Shown here piece after piece: positions 42,730 through 55,032 of a stretch of DNA of 64,000 nucleotides. Below the pieces are notes generated by a model that was not told the DNA's origin, searched no databases, and saw nothing but the letters and a program-made list of their open reading frames with translations. The first letter of the stretch is position 1. Every line of letters starts with the position of its first letter. Source of the DNA: Bombyx mori (lineage: Eukaryota > Arthropoda > Insecta > Lepidoptera > Bombycidae). Position numbers and translations under genes: made by a program. The DNA lies in assembly GCF_030269925.1 (NCBI RefSeq), contig NC_085128.1:3040501-3104500 (forward strand), written 5' to 3'.

Positions 42730-43724
42730 TTTTTAAATTGCGTCTATATATTGTCTAATTGACGTATCGGCCTAGCTTGTAGACATTACAAGGTGAGTGC
42801 CGCGCGGCCGGATTGCAAAAAGGACATCCTAGTTTTCAGCATTAAACATCAATCACTCTTCATATAAATTAGTGCCAAGATCTCTTTCTCCAAAAGTCTT
42901 TTATCCAAACTATATTGTTCGAGCATTGGATATATATTAATACGATGGTATGAGTAATAGCTAAACATTATACATTAAATTTTCGTTTTTGTTATACTCA
43001 TTCACTCGTGTAGTAATGGGGTAAGCTAAAACCTAACTGTTTTCAAAGTTCTTATATTGACTAAAGCTCGTAAAGAGCTACCAAACAAAAAAGAGAAGAA
43101 AATCGGTTGAAAAAACGGAAGAGAAACACTGATCCGTACTTTCTTTGTCTATTTATATATACAAAGATAGTACGGTTAGAAATACATACTACATAAATAT
43201 ATACATACACATATACTCCTATGAACTTTTTCTTAGCTTCAAGAGATGGCTGTTAGGGACAAAATCGCCTATATATACATATAAAAAACTCATAAACATA
43301 GGTACTTTACGCTGTGAGTGTCGCTAAGTGTATGAAAAACAACCATTTGTTGGAAGTGCTCACACGCGACTTATCTTGCATCGATAGTAATTGATATAAG
43401 CCTTCTTTAAGGGTATCGATATTAACTGAACCCATTTTTAAGTTAATCGGGCAAACGATGTTACAGGGTCTCTCTCCGAGGTCAGTTAAAGAAAAAGATA
43501 ATAAAATTAATTAAAATATTTATTGGATCTTAAATAACTACACAAAGAGGAGATGACCCTTAGGCAACCCATTGACGCGAGAGCTGTATAGATTGACTGT
43601 AAGACGGACTAGTTGTGTATTCACTGATAAATGTCCTGATAAATGTCCTGTCGGGATGTATGGCTGAGATGTCATCTAATTAGGGTCCAGTAGTGGGTTA
43701 TAACGCATTGATGACAAGCAAGTA
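42730..43724. other. AT-rich unique DNA
   Basis: A donor-like CAAG/GTGAGTGCC at about 42792 has no open frame before it. No gene. Confidence 0.35.
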
Positions 43725-44185
43725 AGTTGTCGTGGCCTAAAGGATAAGACGTCCGGTACATTCGTATCTAGCGATGCACTGGTGTTCGAATCCCGCAAGC
43801 AGGTACCAATTTTTCTAGTAAAATACGTACTTAACAAATGTTCACGATTGACTTCCACGGTGAAGGAATAACGTCGTGTAATAAAAACTAAATCCACAAA
43901 ATTATAATTTGCGCAATTACTAGTGGTAGGACGTCTAGTGAGTCCGCGCGGGTAGGCACCACCACCCACCCTGCCGTGAAGCAGTAATGCGTTTCGGTTT
44001 AAAGGGTGGGGCAGCCGTCGTAACTATACTGAGACCTTAGAACTCATATCTCAAGGTGGGTGGTGGCATTTACGTTGTAGATGTCTTTGGTCTCCGGTAA
44101 CCACTTGACACGAGGTCAAGTGGTGGGCTGTGAGCTCGTCCACCCACATAAGCAATAAAAAATAAAATAAAATAATAAAAAAAAA
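43725..44185 (+). mobile_element. Full-length Bm1 SINE
   Basis: AGTTGTCGTGGCCTAAAGG (A-box), GTTCGAATCCC (B-box 43784-43794), through CCACATAAGCAATAAAAAAT. Contains a short duplication AGGTCAAGTGGTGGGC near 44113. Both Pol III boxes fit the consensus, so this copy is the most likely to be transcribed. Confidence 0.9.
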
Positions 44186-44565
44186 CTTCAGAAGTTAGAC
44201 CATCAAAATTGCGAATTCAACATTTAACTGTGTATTATTTTGCTCGGTAATTTCGCTAAAGTTGGCACAATAGTGGAGACGCTACCACTAGATGTTATAA
44301 TTCAGTTGTCTTGCTCCGTCCGTTTATAAGTTATTGTGTTTGTCGTTTTATGACAAAATTAAGGGGACTCTTACAATTTATTATATACAGATATTCCTTT
44401 TATCTATCCGGTATGAGCCTATTCTTTTTATTTATAGACAAATATTTCATAGAAACATTCATAAACGAACACTTATAAATGATTGTTACGCTGTATGGAA
44501 GACAAATATTTCCATACTTACAAATTCGTGATAAACTCGAATCAAATAACTACTTTATTCTTGGT
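44186..44565. other. AT-rich unique DNA
   Basis: Nothing supported. Confidence 0.35.
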
Positions 44566-44776
44566 AGAGCGTTTTGTGAGTCCTTACGGGTAGATACCAC
44601 CACCCTGCCTATTTCTGCCGCGAAGCAGTAATGTGTTGTATTGTAAAAACTGAGGCTTAGAATTCATGTTTTAAGGTGGGTGGCAGTATTTACGTTGTTG
44701 ATGTCTATGGGCTCAGGTACCCACTCAATACCAGGCGAACCGTGAGCTCATCCACCCATCTAGGCAATAAAAAAGC
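44566..44776 (+). mobile_element. Bm1 SINE, diverged 3' half
   Basis: TTGTGAGTCCTTACGGGTAG to CCACCCATCTAGGCAATAAA, with a deletion around TGTGTTGTATTGTAAAAAC. Confidence 0.8.
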
Positions 44777-45120
44777 TTATGGATTCTAAAGGTTTTCTCT
44801 AAGCTTTTCTCTTGTGCTATGAGAGATACAGAGAAGAAAAGTCCGGAAAATATTTTATACTTGAAAATAGAACTGATATTACATTACTCAGTAGTGAAAT
44901 GCTAAAGCTCTCTTTGACTATCGATAAATGTATGAAATATATATATGATTAAAACTACTTGCGGAATTCGGATATTCGTAGTATGCTGATGGTAATGTAG
45001 CGACCATTCCTGAATTTTAAACAATAGGTATTTAGATTTCAGTCATTCAAACAAAAACAACACGTGCTAATTGCGGACGCCTACACCTTGAAAAAATACC
45101 AAACATAATTATATTCTATA

Positions 45121-45486
45121 CTAGCGACCCGCCCTCGCTTCGTTTCGGAAACATTAAATTTTATTATTGATAGTTGAGTCCCGCGATGTTACTGTCGTAC
45201 CGCGGGTGACGCCGCGGGGCAAAGCTAGTCTAAAAAAGTAGCCTAAGTTACTCCTTATATGATCAGCTACCTATCAGTGAAAGTCTCGGCAAAACCGGTC
45301 CAGCCACTTCAGAGATTAGCCGGAACAAACAGACAGACAGACAGACAAAAATTGTAAAAAATGTTATTTTGATGTATGTATCGCACCTATATATATATAT
45401 ATATATATTCATATGCATATAGTAAAATAAAAAGCGGTTATTTTAATATTACAAACAGACACTCCAATTGTATTTATATGTATAGA
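45121..45486 (-). mobile_element. Non-autonomous Helitron, same family as 15215
   Basis: CTAG at 45121-45124 preceded by A; GCGACCCGCCCTCGCTTCG; ends GTATAGA at 45480-45486 followed by T. Contains (ACAG)n and (AT)n. Confidence 0.85.
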
Positions 45487-46783
45487 TGTATATTGAGAAG
45501 ACTATATCATAATTTTCATTGTACAAAATAAATCTTCCAACGATTACGGAAAAACAGCTATTGTTTAAAAAATAGTACGTCTCGAAACAGTGTCATTCGT
45601 AAATTCGTACACGGAGATGTAAATGAGACGAATCCATCAATTCCCCTCCAGCGTCTAGACGGAGTGATAAAACATGTGCTAGGGTAAACCCTCCCATTGT
45701 CAGGTCAGTGATGTCATCACACGGGGTCCGGATCAACCGAGCTGTTTGGAAGACATTCAAATCGCATTCAAAGGTTTTTTTTTTCAGGAAGCTGGGTTAT
45801 AAGAATAAATAATACTTATTGTTCAAATGTCACGCTTCATTGATTGAGTTAATTTTCATAGGTCATAGTCACTTCAGCTGTATAGTTTAAGATCCTTTTG
45901 CCATTGCCAAAAAACAAAAGGAACGGTGACATTTTAAAATATGGCGATTCTTTACATTTGACTTGAATTCCAAAATATATTTGCAATTTGAAGGTTATGT
46001 TTGAGAGTTTATTAATATATCACACAAAAAATGTCTAAACGGATATTTCTGACAAGATACTATTTAACACTCTCAGTGACATGATCCTGGCAGTAACGCT
46101 TAGTGTTGCCATAGTACTATACGTGCCAACAAACCTACAAATCGACTTGTACTTTATAGATCAAGGGATGACACAAGCAATTCTTTATCCAGTGAAAATG
46201 AAACTTCTTATTTCCTGAATTACAAGTACAAAACCGGCGAAGTCGCGGGTTACGTCAGGTCTTTGGTAAACCAAAAAGTCCTATAAAACAATGTGGAATG
46301 TCTGTTTGTAAAATCTTTTATGAAACACTGGTTGAATAAACAGGAAAAAAAAAAGCTCCACTATGATAAGTTTCGAGTGATATTCCAAATGCACACGAAA
46401 AGACCTCAGTGATTAAAGATGGCGGAATATTACAAAACATCCGAATGCCAAAGCGACGTGTAAACGCTGTATCTAAAATGTTCTTGCCAAAGTGTGAATA
46501 GTAGTTAAGAGCACTCCTCGGTAAATGAAAACAGGAGTGGTAGGCTTGTATGAAAGCGGAGCGATGGTGCGATCTCGTAAAAACGTTATTACGACCTTCT
46601 TTGTAAACTTTTACTTTTATCACGAAATATTCGTGTTCCACAGAAGCGTCAGCTTTCATATTTCAAATGATTTTTTTTAAATAAAAAATCTTATGTAACA
46701 GATAAGAAACATTGCAAATATTTAAATAAATAAAAACACGAGTGTGGTTCACTTGAAGTAACACTCTGACGCCTCATTCTCTT
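45487..46783. other. Unique DNA
   Basis: The 113-codon minus ORF 46318-46659 has an ATG and is aromatic- and His-rich, but in AT-rich DNA of this size a few ORFs this long are expected by chance. No motif recognised. Confidence 0.35.
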
Positions 46784-46890
46784 ATCATCATCATCATCAT
46801 CATCATCATCAACAGCCCACAGTCGTCCACTGCTGGACATAGGCCTCTCCCAATCTACACCACTGAGCCCGATCTGCGGTCATTCTTTCG
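46784..46890 (-). mobile_element. LINE 3' end with (ATC)n tail
   Basis: (ATC)n at about 46784-46810, then GTCGTCCACTGCTGGACATA, GGCCTCTCCCAATCTACACC. On the minus strand this is the common insect LINE 3' end with GGAGAGGCCTATGTCCAGCA and a trinucleotide tail. Confidence 0.7.
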
Positions 46891-46959
46891 TACCTTTTAT
46901 TTTTGTCTCTTTTTAGTGTCGCTTTTATAGTGTCATTCCCGTTTCATCAAGTTTCAAAT

Positions 46960-47060
46960 CACAATGGTGCCAATAGGCATCAGTCACTACGTGAATGTTG
47001 CCACCCGCCTAGAATCGGCAAGTGTAAGTCTCAATTGTTTAGTGTAACGGGAGTCCTTTT
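46960..47060 (-). mobile_element. Ancient Bm1 relic
   Basis: Spaced matches: GCCAATAGGCATCAGTCACT, GTGAATGTTGCCACCCGCCT. A GTGTAAGTCTC donor-like site here is part of this relic. Confidence 0.4.
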
Positions 47061-47109
47061 TATCTGACCGCGACGGAGCTACGCAAAGCCGCCGTCGCCC
47101 GAAACATGT

Positions 47110-47415
47110 TTTATCGGACCCCCCGGATTCACTCTCGGTGCTTTTAGGCCTCTCAAGCACTGGTCACCGTCCAGTTTCATCGATTACGACGAAGAGTTAG
47201 ACTAGCGAATTAACCCATAGACACAGCCCGACGAGTTTCTGGCCAGATTTTTTCAGCGGGTCGCGATTCCGATCCGGTGGTAGATTCCGCGAAGCACTAC
47301 TCTTGCTAGGGCTAGTATTGGCAACGCTCTGGTTTGAGCCCCGTGAGATCACCAACACGTCAAGGAGAAGCTGAAATAGCCTCTCAAGGCTATCAGCATA
47401 GGTAGGTTTTTTTTT
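47110..47415 (+). mobile_element. Family A, long copy
   Basis: GGATTCACTCTCGGTGC, CAAGCACTGGTCACCGTCCA, GATTCCGATCCGGTGGTAG, GGCTATCAGCATAGGTAGG; followed by T12 instead of poly(A), so another antisense poly(A) tail may abut it. Confidence 0.8.
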
Positions 47416-47773
47416 TTACCACAACTACACAAACATAATCAAAGAGAAATTTAAAATTTTGTTAAAAAAAGAAGCAAAATTACCCACGACCATGAGCTTC
47501 GTATATTTCAAATACCCGAGTGATCCTTCGTATTGCCGCCGACACCAACATGAGCGCTTGTTGTTTACCTCCCCATTCGCCGTCAGCGGGGCAGATCAGA
47601 CACGATCGCGACAATTATGTCTTTTTAGCCTTTTGATAAGCATCGTTTTTCGATGTCTGTTTTTAGAATATGGGGCAGTTATTCTGTGTTTTTTTTCATC
47701 AAAGAAATGATCTTGATACTTTTTGGTCATCAACGAACCATCTGCCAAGTTGATTTTTCGAGTTACTGCCACT

Positions 47774-48095
47774 CTTGAGTATCCACAACGTTAAGGATCA
47801 CCTGAGCCACAGCCAAGCCAAAGTCTTCAGAGATAACAACAGAGTATCTACTTTCTAAGATCAAAAAGATTAAGGTCATAATATGTAGGTTCCTTAGTCA
47901 TTTGTTTTACTTATAACGTATCTTTTAGCTGTAGGTATATCTTGAGTATCAACAATCTTGAGGTTCACATGGGCCACAGCCAAGTAAAAGTCTTCAGAGT
48001 TAGCGTCAGAATATCTATTTTCTAAGATCAAAAAGATTAAGGTCATAATATGTAGATTCCTCAGTCATTTGTTTTACTTATAACGTATCTTTCAG
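47774..48095. repeat. Tandem duplication, 167-bp unit
   Basis: CTTGAGTATCCACAACGTTA at 47774 recurs as CTTGAGTATCAACAATCTTG at 47941. The 40-bp core AAGATCAAAAAGATTAAGGT and on is unchanged in both; the rest differs at scattered positions. Confidence 0.9.
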
Positions 48096-48592
48096 AAGTG
48101 TCATAAGCATTGTTGACATTGTCTGTGTTGTGTGAGCGAGCCTGAAATTCACTCGGCCGACAAAGTGAAAAGGTAAAAAATGTTCCATCCGAGGATTGTG
48201 TTCATGACCCGGTTGCGAAAGTCCCGGGGTTATGGGTTGTTCCGGCCTTTGGGGTAATCCCGGATCGAGACTAGACATCCGGGTAGACGGGTAACCCACC
48301 TCTATTAAAACATACTGGCCCGAAACCGTGAAGGTTCAGTTTTTGTGGAACTCTTTTTGCTAGGTACGAGAGTTATTTCGTATGCTTTAATATCAGCGTT
48401 TGCGTAATATTCGAAAATCGGTCTTAACACGTCAAAATTTAACTTCATTTTGTGTATGATTTGTTTTCTTATGTTTTTTTAGTGATTATTTGAAAAAAAA
48501 AACAGTGAGTATTTTTTGAAAAATTAATAAATTATTTTTGTTTTTTAAAAGATAACAGTATTTTTATAGCATGTGTACTCTTTTAGTTAGCT
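48096..48592. other. Unique DNA with a Pro/Gln-rich minus frame
   Basis: Minus frame 48078-48299 reads DPGLPQRPEQPITPGLSQPG then HEHNPRMEHF. Low complexity and GC-rich; may be a decayed transposon or exon. Not assigned. Confidence 0.3.
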
Positions 48593-49036
48593 TTGTTTCA
48601 ATCTAATGAACCATTATCGTCCTTGTTCATTAAAATACTGCTAGTAAAAATCATAGTTTTCTATGCTTCATTTATCAGCAACTATAACACGATATACTCA
48701 AGGTATTCGTGTATAAGAAATTGTTCTAACACAGTAAAGTATGCGATGATGACACGTCACAGTGATGACGTCACATTTGTAGCGAAATCAAAGCGGTTTC
48801 GTCGAAAAGGTCCCGGCTGCAAGACCCCCGATAAGTGTCCATTACTGCGTGCTACCCGAAATGGTTCGGTCCCCGCGGGGGCTCGTCTGGCCGCCGTCTG
48901 CTGGCGGATTAATGCTTGCGCCCTTATATCTCAAGGTCGGGGATGCGTTCAGTGCCTGTACACCTGTGACCGAACCTCTGGTTCTGTGTTTGTGGATCAT
49001 GGTGTCGTTTCGTTATTACAGTCAATATATGTATAA
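48593..49036 (+). other. 147-codon open frame with CRE sites
   Basis: The longest open frame in the window; the ATG at 48710-48780 region gives TRHSDDVTFVAKSKRFRRKG and Cys-containing CWRINACALISQGRGCVQCL. A perfect CRE TGACGTCA lies at 48766-48773 with a half-site ACGTCAC about 10 bp before it. The frame is GC-rich from 48800. No family recognised; more likely a regulatory patch than a gene. Confidence 0.25.
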
Positions 49037-50639
49037 AAAACAATGACATTACAATTTTACTAAACGAACCAACATGTATATAACATTATTGGAATATTGT
49101 TGTTATTGTATATTTATGTATTTAATTTATCGTCGCTGTCAAACCAAAATTTGCTATGTGCAAAAACTCTATTTTGAATTAACGAGTTTTCGTATAAAAT
49201 TTTATATGAAAGTGAATTATTAAGAACTTTATCAAATACCTACAAAAAAACCTACAGATAAATATTAAAGCTATAGACACATAACGTCAACGTCAACACG
49301 TCATGTTTCAATGCACCTAACCTTATTTCCTCCGCAGCACTTTTGGTAGATAAAGTGCGCTAATGTATATAAATATATGTACTAAATAAGCAAATAAAAA
49401 ATAATAACATCGTCTTAAAAATGTTCCATTTAGCAAAGCGCATATTTTGTATTTTTGATTAAGCGAATAAAGTTATCTGTATTCTTTCGTAACTCCAAAT
49501 TAATTATACCTATCATTGTTCTATCTATGATAACGTTATATATGTTATTGTACGTAACGGGAACCTCTTGAATATAAACTTGCGTATTTGGACCCCATTA
49601 AAATGCTCATCGTATTTAAATAAATATATTCTTTTAATTTACAACGGACAAATAAATACATATTTATAATAAAAGTTCTAAATACGTTATTTTTTTACAT
49701 AAGATAAATTAATTAGATAAGAGCTCACGGAAATATTTCTCTGAACTTTGACTGCGTAATCTAATAAGCCAACAGTTCCGTAGCCAGCGGCTACGAAAGG
49801 CCTACGTGTCTATTTTTTTCCTCGTAAATAAAATAATCTGGCTACAGACTGCAATATTGCGAATTTAAATTATTAAACTTCTAAGTATGCATATCACACT
49901 GAATGCTTCTTACGGGAAAAACATAACTCGTTTTCTAAGATATCGTACAATTTGAACCTGAAAGTGTGTCCGGCAGGATACCCGAAGACTTTTGAAGAAG
50001 GACTTGTTGTATGCAACTGGACACGAAAGGAAAATTACAACTAAGCATTTCAAATTAACTGCTTAGGTACAAACATTAATGATAGAGATGGAAACAAATA
50101 CTGTACTTCAGTAAGCACTGGCTATAGTCTAAATAAATACAACAATAAATTACAAAGGGAACTTTGTCTAACATTAATAAATCAACCATAATTTTATAGA
50201 TATCGAAACAGTTTTATTTTTTATGTCATTGCTTTTATAGTTCCGTTCGTGCATAAAAACTTTATTGGCAAGTCAACATTGGAATAAAAGACGATACTGT
50301 AAAACCAACTTTGAGAACCATTAATTCCTTTTACGATATTATTGGTAGATTTGTTAGGAGACTAAACACTACAAATACATCGAAAAACATTGATGACCAC
50401 AAGAGCTGTTATTAAACTGTCCAAAATAATAAGATGAAGTTAAAACCGAATCGATTGTAGTCACATCCCTATTTATCCCTTCACTAAAGCCGTGAAATAC
50501 AAAACAAAACCTAATTAGTTTTCTTACACATTCATGTAAATATAACATGTAACAATAGAAAAGAGTTTCATGCGGTAAATGGAACGTGGAAATGCGATAC
50601 AGCACGAAAAACAAACACGTATCGAATTTCTATAGGCGA
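49037..50639. other. AT-rich unique DNA
   Basis: Only short frames; an 81-codon minus frame at 50369-50614 without motif. Confidence 0.4.
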
Positions 50640-50870
50640 AAAGAGGAGGTCGTGTCAGGGACCTCCAAAATAGATCGCGGAAGGCACGTGGAGGGCGAGG
50701 GGCGGGGGCGGGGGGCACTTTCACCCTCGCTTCAAGGTCACACGGACATTGCAACGTACACATGCAAATGAGATATCCATGTGTGCTGTGCGTATGTAGT
50801 GACCGAGTGTGTACAGTGTAGTGAGTGCGGCATTAATGAGTGTCGCGTCGCGTGGTTCTGATTCTAGAAT
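50640..50870. promoter_or_regulatory. GC-rich island with FTZ-F1 and POU octamer sites
   Basis: GGGGCGGGGGCGGGGGGCAC (KLF/Sp1-like) then TCAAGGTCA (50732-50740, the FTZ-F1 monomer site) and ATGCAAAT (50762-50769, perfect octamer). A GTACAGTG initiator-like site is at about 50813. Three good motifs within about 130 bp argue for an enhancer or promoter; target unknown. Confidence 0.4.
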
Positions 50871-51760
50871 GATAGTTTCTTGTAATGTTTAGTTCATATT
50901 TCGTTAGAAATTATTGGATGTCGATGTTATGTGGGGATACACAAGCTAAATTTGAGATGAGGTAAATTTAAATTGCGAGAACCCTAAACTAATAGCGTTT
51001 ATGCGTAGTAAGATTTTTTTTGGTACAAGGAACTAGATTAAATGGTTTAAAAAGTCAAGTTTACAAGTTTTGTGGCCCAGTCATCTATATATGTCGTGAA
51101 AGATTTCTCTAATCGTAATAAGCAAGAGGTAATTTATGAGGATTATTTTTATTTTTTTGCGTAAAAATTGCGAATAAGATAGCCAAAGATTTTTGATTTA
51201 AAACTTAACATGTTTACGTTATTTTAGTTACCTAAAGGAATTTTCGGAATTACACACAATGATTGTCAAAAAGTTTGGCATTGGTGTGTAGGTATCAGAG
51301 GCGAGGAACGTGGTCGAGTCAATTTAATTTCGCTGAAGGAACTAAAATCGATTTAGGGGTTCGATAAATAAGGATGGTTTAGGCGATTTTCCAATCAATA
51401 CCTTTTGTAAACGTGCCTGATTAGGGTTGTGTAATAATCATGATTTTGTTATGAGTTTTTTATATCGTGCTGGTTAATAATTTTTAGTATTAGTAGTTGT
51501 GGAAATCTTGGGGTATTTAATTTTAAAACACTCACTACATATCAGTCTGTTCAAACGTTAAAAAAAATCGATTATGCTCAAATGTGGCCAATATGTAAAA
51601 TATTATAGTAAAACGGAAGGAGGTTTTTTATGATTGTATCATTATTTTTACACCCTACCATATGTCTTAAAAAATTGAAATATTTTAAAAACTATCTAAA
51701 TTTGTTGTGAAAGTACAAAGACCTCCACCATCATTGGGATCATTTGCAGAGAATCATGCG
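50871..51760. other. AT-rich unique DNA
   Basis: No feature supported. Confidence 0.35.
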
Positions 51761-51769
51761 ACCGAAAAG

Positions 51770-51990
51770 TACTCGATTAGACTAGACGACGCGTTCGCAA
51801 TTTGTCGACGCGGCGTAATTTGGGCGGGAAATTGATTTTTTATGCCATTAAAGGCGGGGGAGGTATGAAGGTGGAGGGGACGGGGTACACGAAAGTTATC
51901 GGATTTTCGCGCCTCGGGCCGCGCGGCCCCGCGAAGGTTAACAGCTTTATTCAGTGTTGCCAGGGTATATTTGTGCAATTGATATTTTTC
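51770..51990. promoter_or_regulatory. CpG-rich island
   Basis: Palindrome GGGCCGCGCGGCCC (51918-51931), CGCCTCGGGCC, GGCGGGGGAGG and an initiator-like TTCAGTG at 51949-51955. AT-rich on both sides. Function inferred from composition only. Confidence 0.3.
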
Positions 51991-52329
51991 CAGATCGAGA
52001 AAGGTGTATGAATTTCTTAAATGTCATGATAAGTACACGCTTTTTTTCTTCGGTAAGAGTAATATGCGTACTATTCGATTAGCAACATTTAGAGCTGGCA
52101 TCATTCTTTTTGTGCACCAGACTGTCACACTGCAATGGGAAACTACGCGAGAGATGTATGAAAATTTAAAGTTGTTTTTAAAATATGTAGTGTATTCATT
52201 AAAAATATCTCAAAACAACCCACCAAATCAAATACAAAATGACACAAAACAATAGTGACGAAAAATATAAAACAAATCTATAATACAAATAAACATTCTG
52301 AGAAAATGAAGAAACTGTAGACGAATAAT

Positions 52330-52740
52330 TTTTTTAGCTTTAATTGGATAGAATCGCGTTCCAAAGACGGCGTCCACGAAGTTCGATCGAACACGGAAAC
52401 GCTGTACGTATATTGCAATGTTCATACAAATTCGTCTCACACACAAGCGCACGTCCACGTATAATATTCATCAAAACAAACTCACACAAAGGGGACCCGT
52501 CTGCCGAATTACACCCACACAGACGCAGGTTACGAGGAGTGAACTATCCTGTTACTGTGCTGGTGTGAGTGAATGAGAGGGAGAGTGTGACGAAATTTCA
52601 CTTTCCGTTTTGGCAACGTCGCACGTCGCGCCTCCCCGTTCGTCGACATTTGAAAGGGGGTGGGTGCACGGCTAGTTCACTCTCTCGACCTGTACAAATT
52701 TTATTTTTATAAAGCCGACTATTTCGTTAAACGGAACGGA
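52330..52740. promoter_or_regulatory. CpG-rich island with a TATA-like box
   Basis: GCAACGTCGCACGTCGCGCC, AAAGGGGGTGGGTGCACG, and TTTTTATAAAGCC near 52707-52719. Donor-like GTGAGT occurs on both strands at about 52565 (plus) and 52483 (minus). The 74-codon plus frame 52344-52568 has a non-ATG start. Confidence 0.3.
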
Positions 52741-53918
52741 CTTTTGAAATTAGAAATCTAAAACCGTTTGCCTGGAATTCTGTTTACGTATTTGTTTTTT
52801 TTTTTTCAATAACAACAAAGGCAAGAAACTTTTGCGATGAGTAAACATTTTTTTTTGAATAACGTTTCGCTTGAATACACATAAAAACTGAGCTGGCTTT
52901 TTGTCTGTAAATTCGCACGGATCGAAAAGGGGGGGATTATCATAAAAGCGAGTCTGACTGCAAAAAACATACAAAAGTGAGTAGAGTAAAGTAACGGTAC
53001 TGTGTGTGGAGTATTACAAATACTCAAAAAGCCCAGACGATTCTCGGAAGTGTCATCTTCATGTGCAAACGAGAAGGCGACACATGTCGGTCTCTGTCTA
53101 ACTACTGTCGACTGAACGTGAGGAGAATATTATTCGTTTACTTTTAGATTTTACAATTCTGTTCGTGAATTGTTTAAATTGGAATTGCAACGTGAAATGA
53201 CAAATGTTTGGAAAATTTGTTATTTTAATTCCTAATTGCCAACATTTTCCGGGTTTTGTGCGTAAAGCTTGAAGTTATTCATTGTGATAATGTCAGGGTC
53301 TTTTATTCACGTAAAGGATTACCGTCCACGTCAGATGTTTATTTAAGGTACAATCTATAGAATATTATCATACGGTAACATCGTATTAACCGCTTGAACG
53401 AGTTTGATGGCGACATGACAGGACACTTCCTCGTGTGCGGAAAGTAAACGTTCGGAAATAAATGGTAGTTAACATTAAATATAAATCGTTCAGCTGTGAA
53501 TTTTTTTTGCTTCAAAAAGTATTTTTGCGAAAAAAGGAAAATACATATACTCATAATAAATGTTTTAAACAGTTCTTTTTAATTTAATTATCTGATCTGA
53601 CGAAGCATGTTGCGGATAATAACATGTACTTTTAGGTTAGGAATATTGTGTTCTTTTCTTTTAAATTAATAAATTCCATAAATAAGAAAATTTAATTAAA
53701 ATATTAATGTTGTAGTTTTCTTGAAAACATACTTGAAATATTAAGTAAATGTTACTATTATATAAGTGTGTACACAAAAAACACTTTAGTTTCGTATTAC
53801 TAAATTAATTTTCTAGTATTAAAATTAAACTGATCAACATTAGCTGCCTCAGGTCATGAATGAAGAAACAGTCGTGTTGATCCGCAAAAGAAAACGTGAA
53901 CGTTGGAAAGTGGAATAG
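52741..53918. other. AT-rich unique DNA
   Basis: Poly(T) stretches, short frames only. Confidence 0.35.
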
Positions 53919-54210
53919 TCTTTTATATATAAAAATGAATTGCTGTTCGTTAGTCTCGCTAAAACTCGAGAACGGCTGGACCGATTTGGCTAATTTTGGT
54001 CTTGAAATATTTGTGGAAGTCAAAGAAAAGGTTTAAAAGGTACATAAATATGAAAATGCTCGAAATAAAATAAAAATAACAATTTTGTTTTCCATTTGAT
54101 GTGTCCCTCGTCGGACGGATTCCTTTTGTTTGTTTTAAGTTTATTTTATACAAAAGTTTAGGTCTTTTATTTATCGATTGAGGCACTACGAAGTCTGCGG
54201 GATCAGCTAG
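53919..54210 (+). mobile_element. Helitron, widespread lepidopteran type
   Basis: TCTTTTATATATAAAAATGA, CTGTTCGTTAGTCTCGCTAA, GGCTGGACCGATTTGGCTAA, ends GTCTGCGGGATCAGCTAG before T. The 5' block is that of the Helitron family common in moths. 292 bp, non-autonomous. Confidence 0.85.
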
Positions 54211-54299
54211 TTGAAAATATTTTTTTTAGGCAAAGGGATGTGACGGACTGAATATTCTTTATCACCGAAAGGCAGTAAATGAAGGCCGTATTTCGTCAT

Positions 54300-54475
54300 A
54301 GTAAATGTTTAGTTTGATAGAGCATCGCGAATCGATCGGTCGCAGGCTACGCCGGAGTCGGGTTACAACGGACGCGGCTGCGGAAGTGGCGTGCGCAGGA
54401 CGCGCGCCATCTTGACTACAGCTCGTACCACAGCGCACGCGCATCAACGAATTAATTACGTTGCACGCGTTTTTT
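54300..54475. promoter_or_regulatory. CpG-rich island with a GCGCCATCTTG site
   Basis: GGACGCGGCTGCGGAAGTGG, GACGCGCGCCATCTTGAC (Pho/YY1 core CCATCTT), CAGCGCACGCGCATC. No ORF with ATG continues. Probable regulatory patch. Confidence 0.3.
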
Positions 54476-54503
54476 ACCTTATCTATTTGGTTCAGTAAAA
54501 ACG

Positions 54504-54720
54504 GAGCAGTCTTATTTTTTTTTATCCTACCTATGCTGATAGCCTTGAGAGGCTATATCAGCTTCGCCCTAACATGTAGGTGAGCTCACGGGGCTCAAAC
54601 CGGAGTGGTGGTAACACTGGCCCTAGCAAGAGCAGTGCTTCGCAGAATCTACCACAGGGATCGTAAACGCGACCCACTGAGAAGATCCGACGAGAAACTC
54701 ACTGGGCTAGAGCAGTCTTA
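54504..54720 (-). mobile_element. Family A tail, 11-bp duplication
   Basis: GAGCAGTCTTA at 54504-54514 and 54710-54720. Poly(T), CCTACCTATGCTGATAGCC, ACATGTAGGTGAGCTCACGG. Close to consensus. Confidence 0.85.
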
Positions 54721-54879
54721 GAAACTGTTGAACTTATATGGACAAAATTTAACAGTATCGAAACAGTATTTAAAACTTTCCACTAGTAGCGGATAGGTAT
54801 GAAAGCCAAAGCCCTTTAGAAGTATCGTGTTGCGTTAAATGTCACTTTCTTGGTGTTCGGTGGTTGTGAGAGCCCATAA

Positions 54880-55032
54880 ACATGGTCACAGCTCACTCTT
54901 ATGGTCCAAGTGCCTATTCCGTCGCACAGCTGTTGTCCCGCTCTTCAATCAAACGATTATTTCGCGGCAGAAATAGGCAAGGAGGTGGTGTTCTCGATGC
55001 GGGTTCAAGCCACGTCCTGCCGGCAGTAACCT
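54880..55032 (-). mobile_element. Degenerate Bm1
   Basis: TTCGCGGCAGAAATAGGCAA, GCCGGCAGTAACC; middle part mutated. Confidence 0.55.

Noticed and set aside
42770..42810. Exon ending CAAG/GTGAGTGCC
   Set aside because: All three frames close shortly before the donor, and the region adjoins the family E insertion.
46318..46659. 113-codon minus ORF as a gene
   Set aside because: Has ATG but no motif, no splice or promoter support. In 64 kb of AT-rich DNA several ORFs of this length are expected by chance.
46960..47060. Small exon ATGGTGCCAATAGG... with GTAAGT donor
   Set aside because: Aligns in order with the antisense Bm1 consensus, so it is an old SINE.
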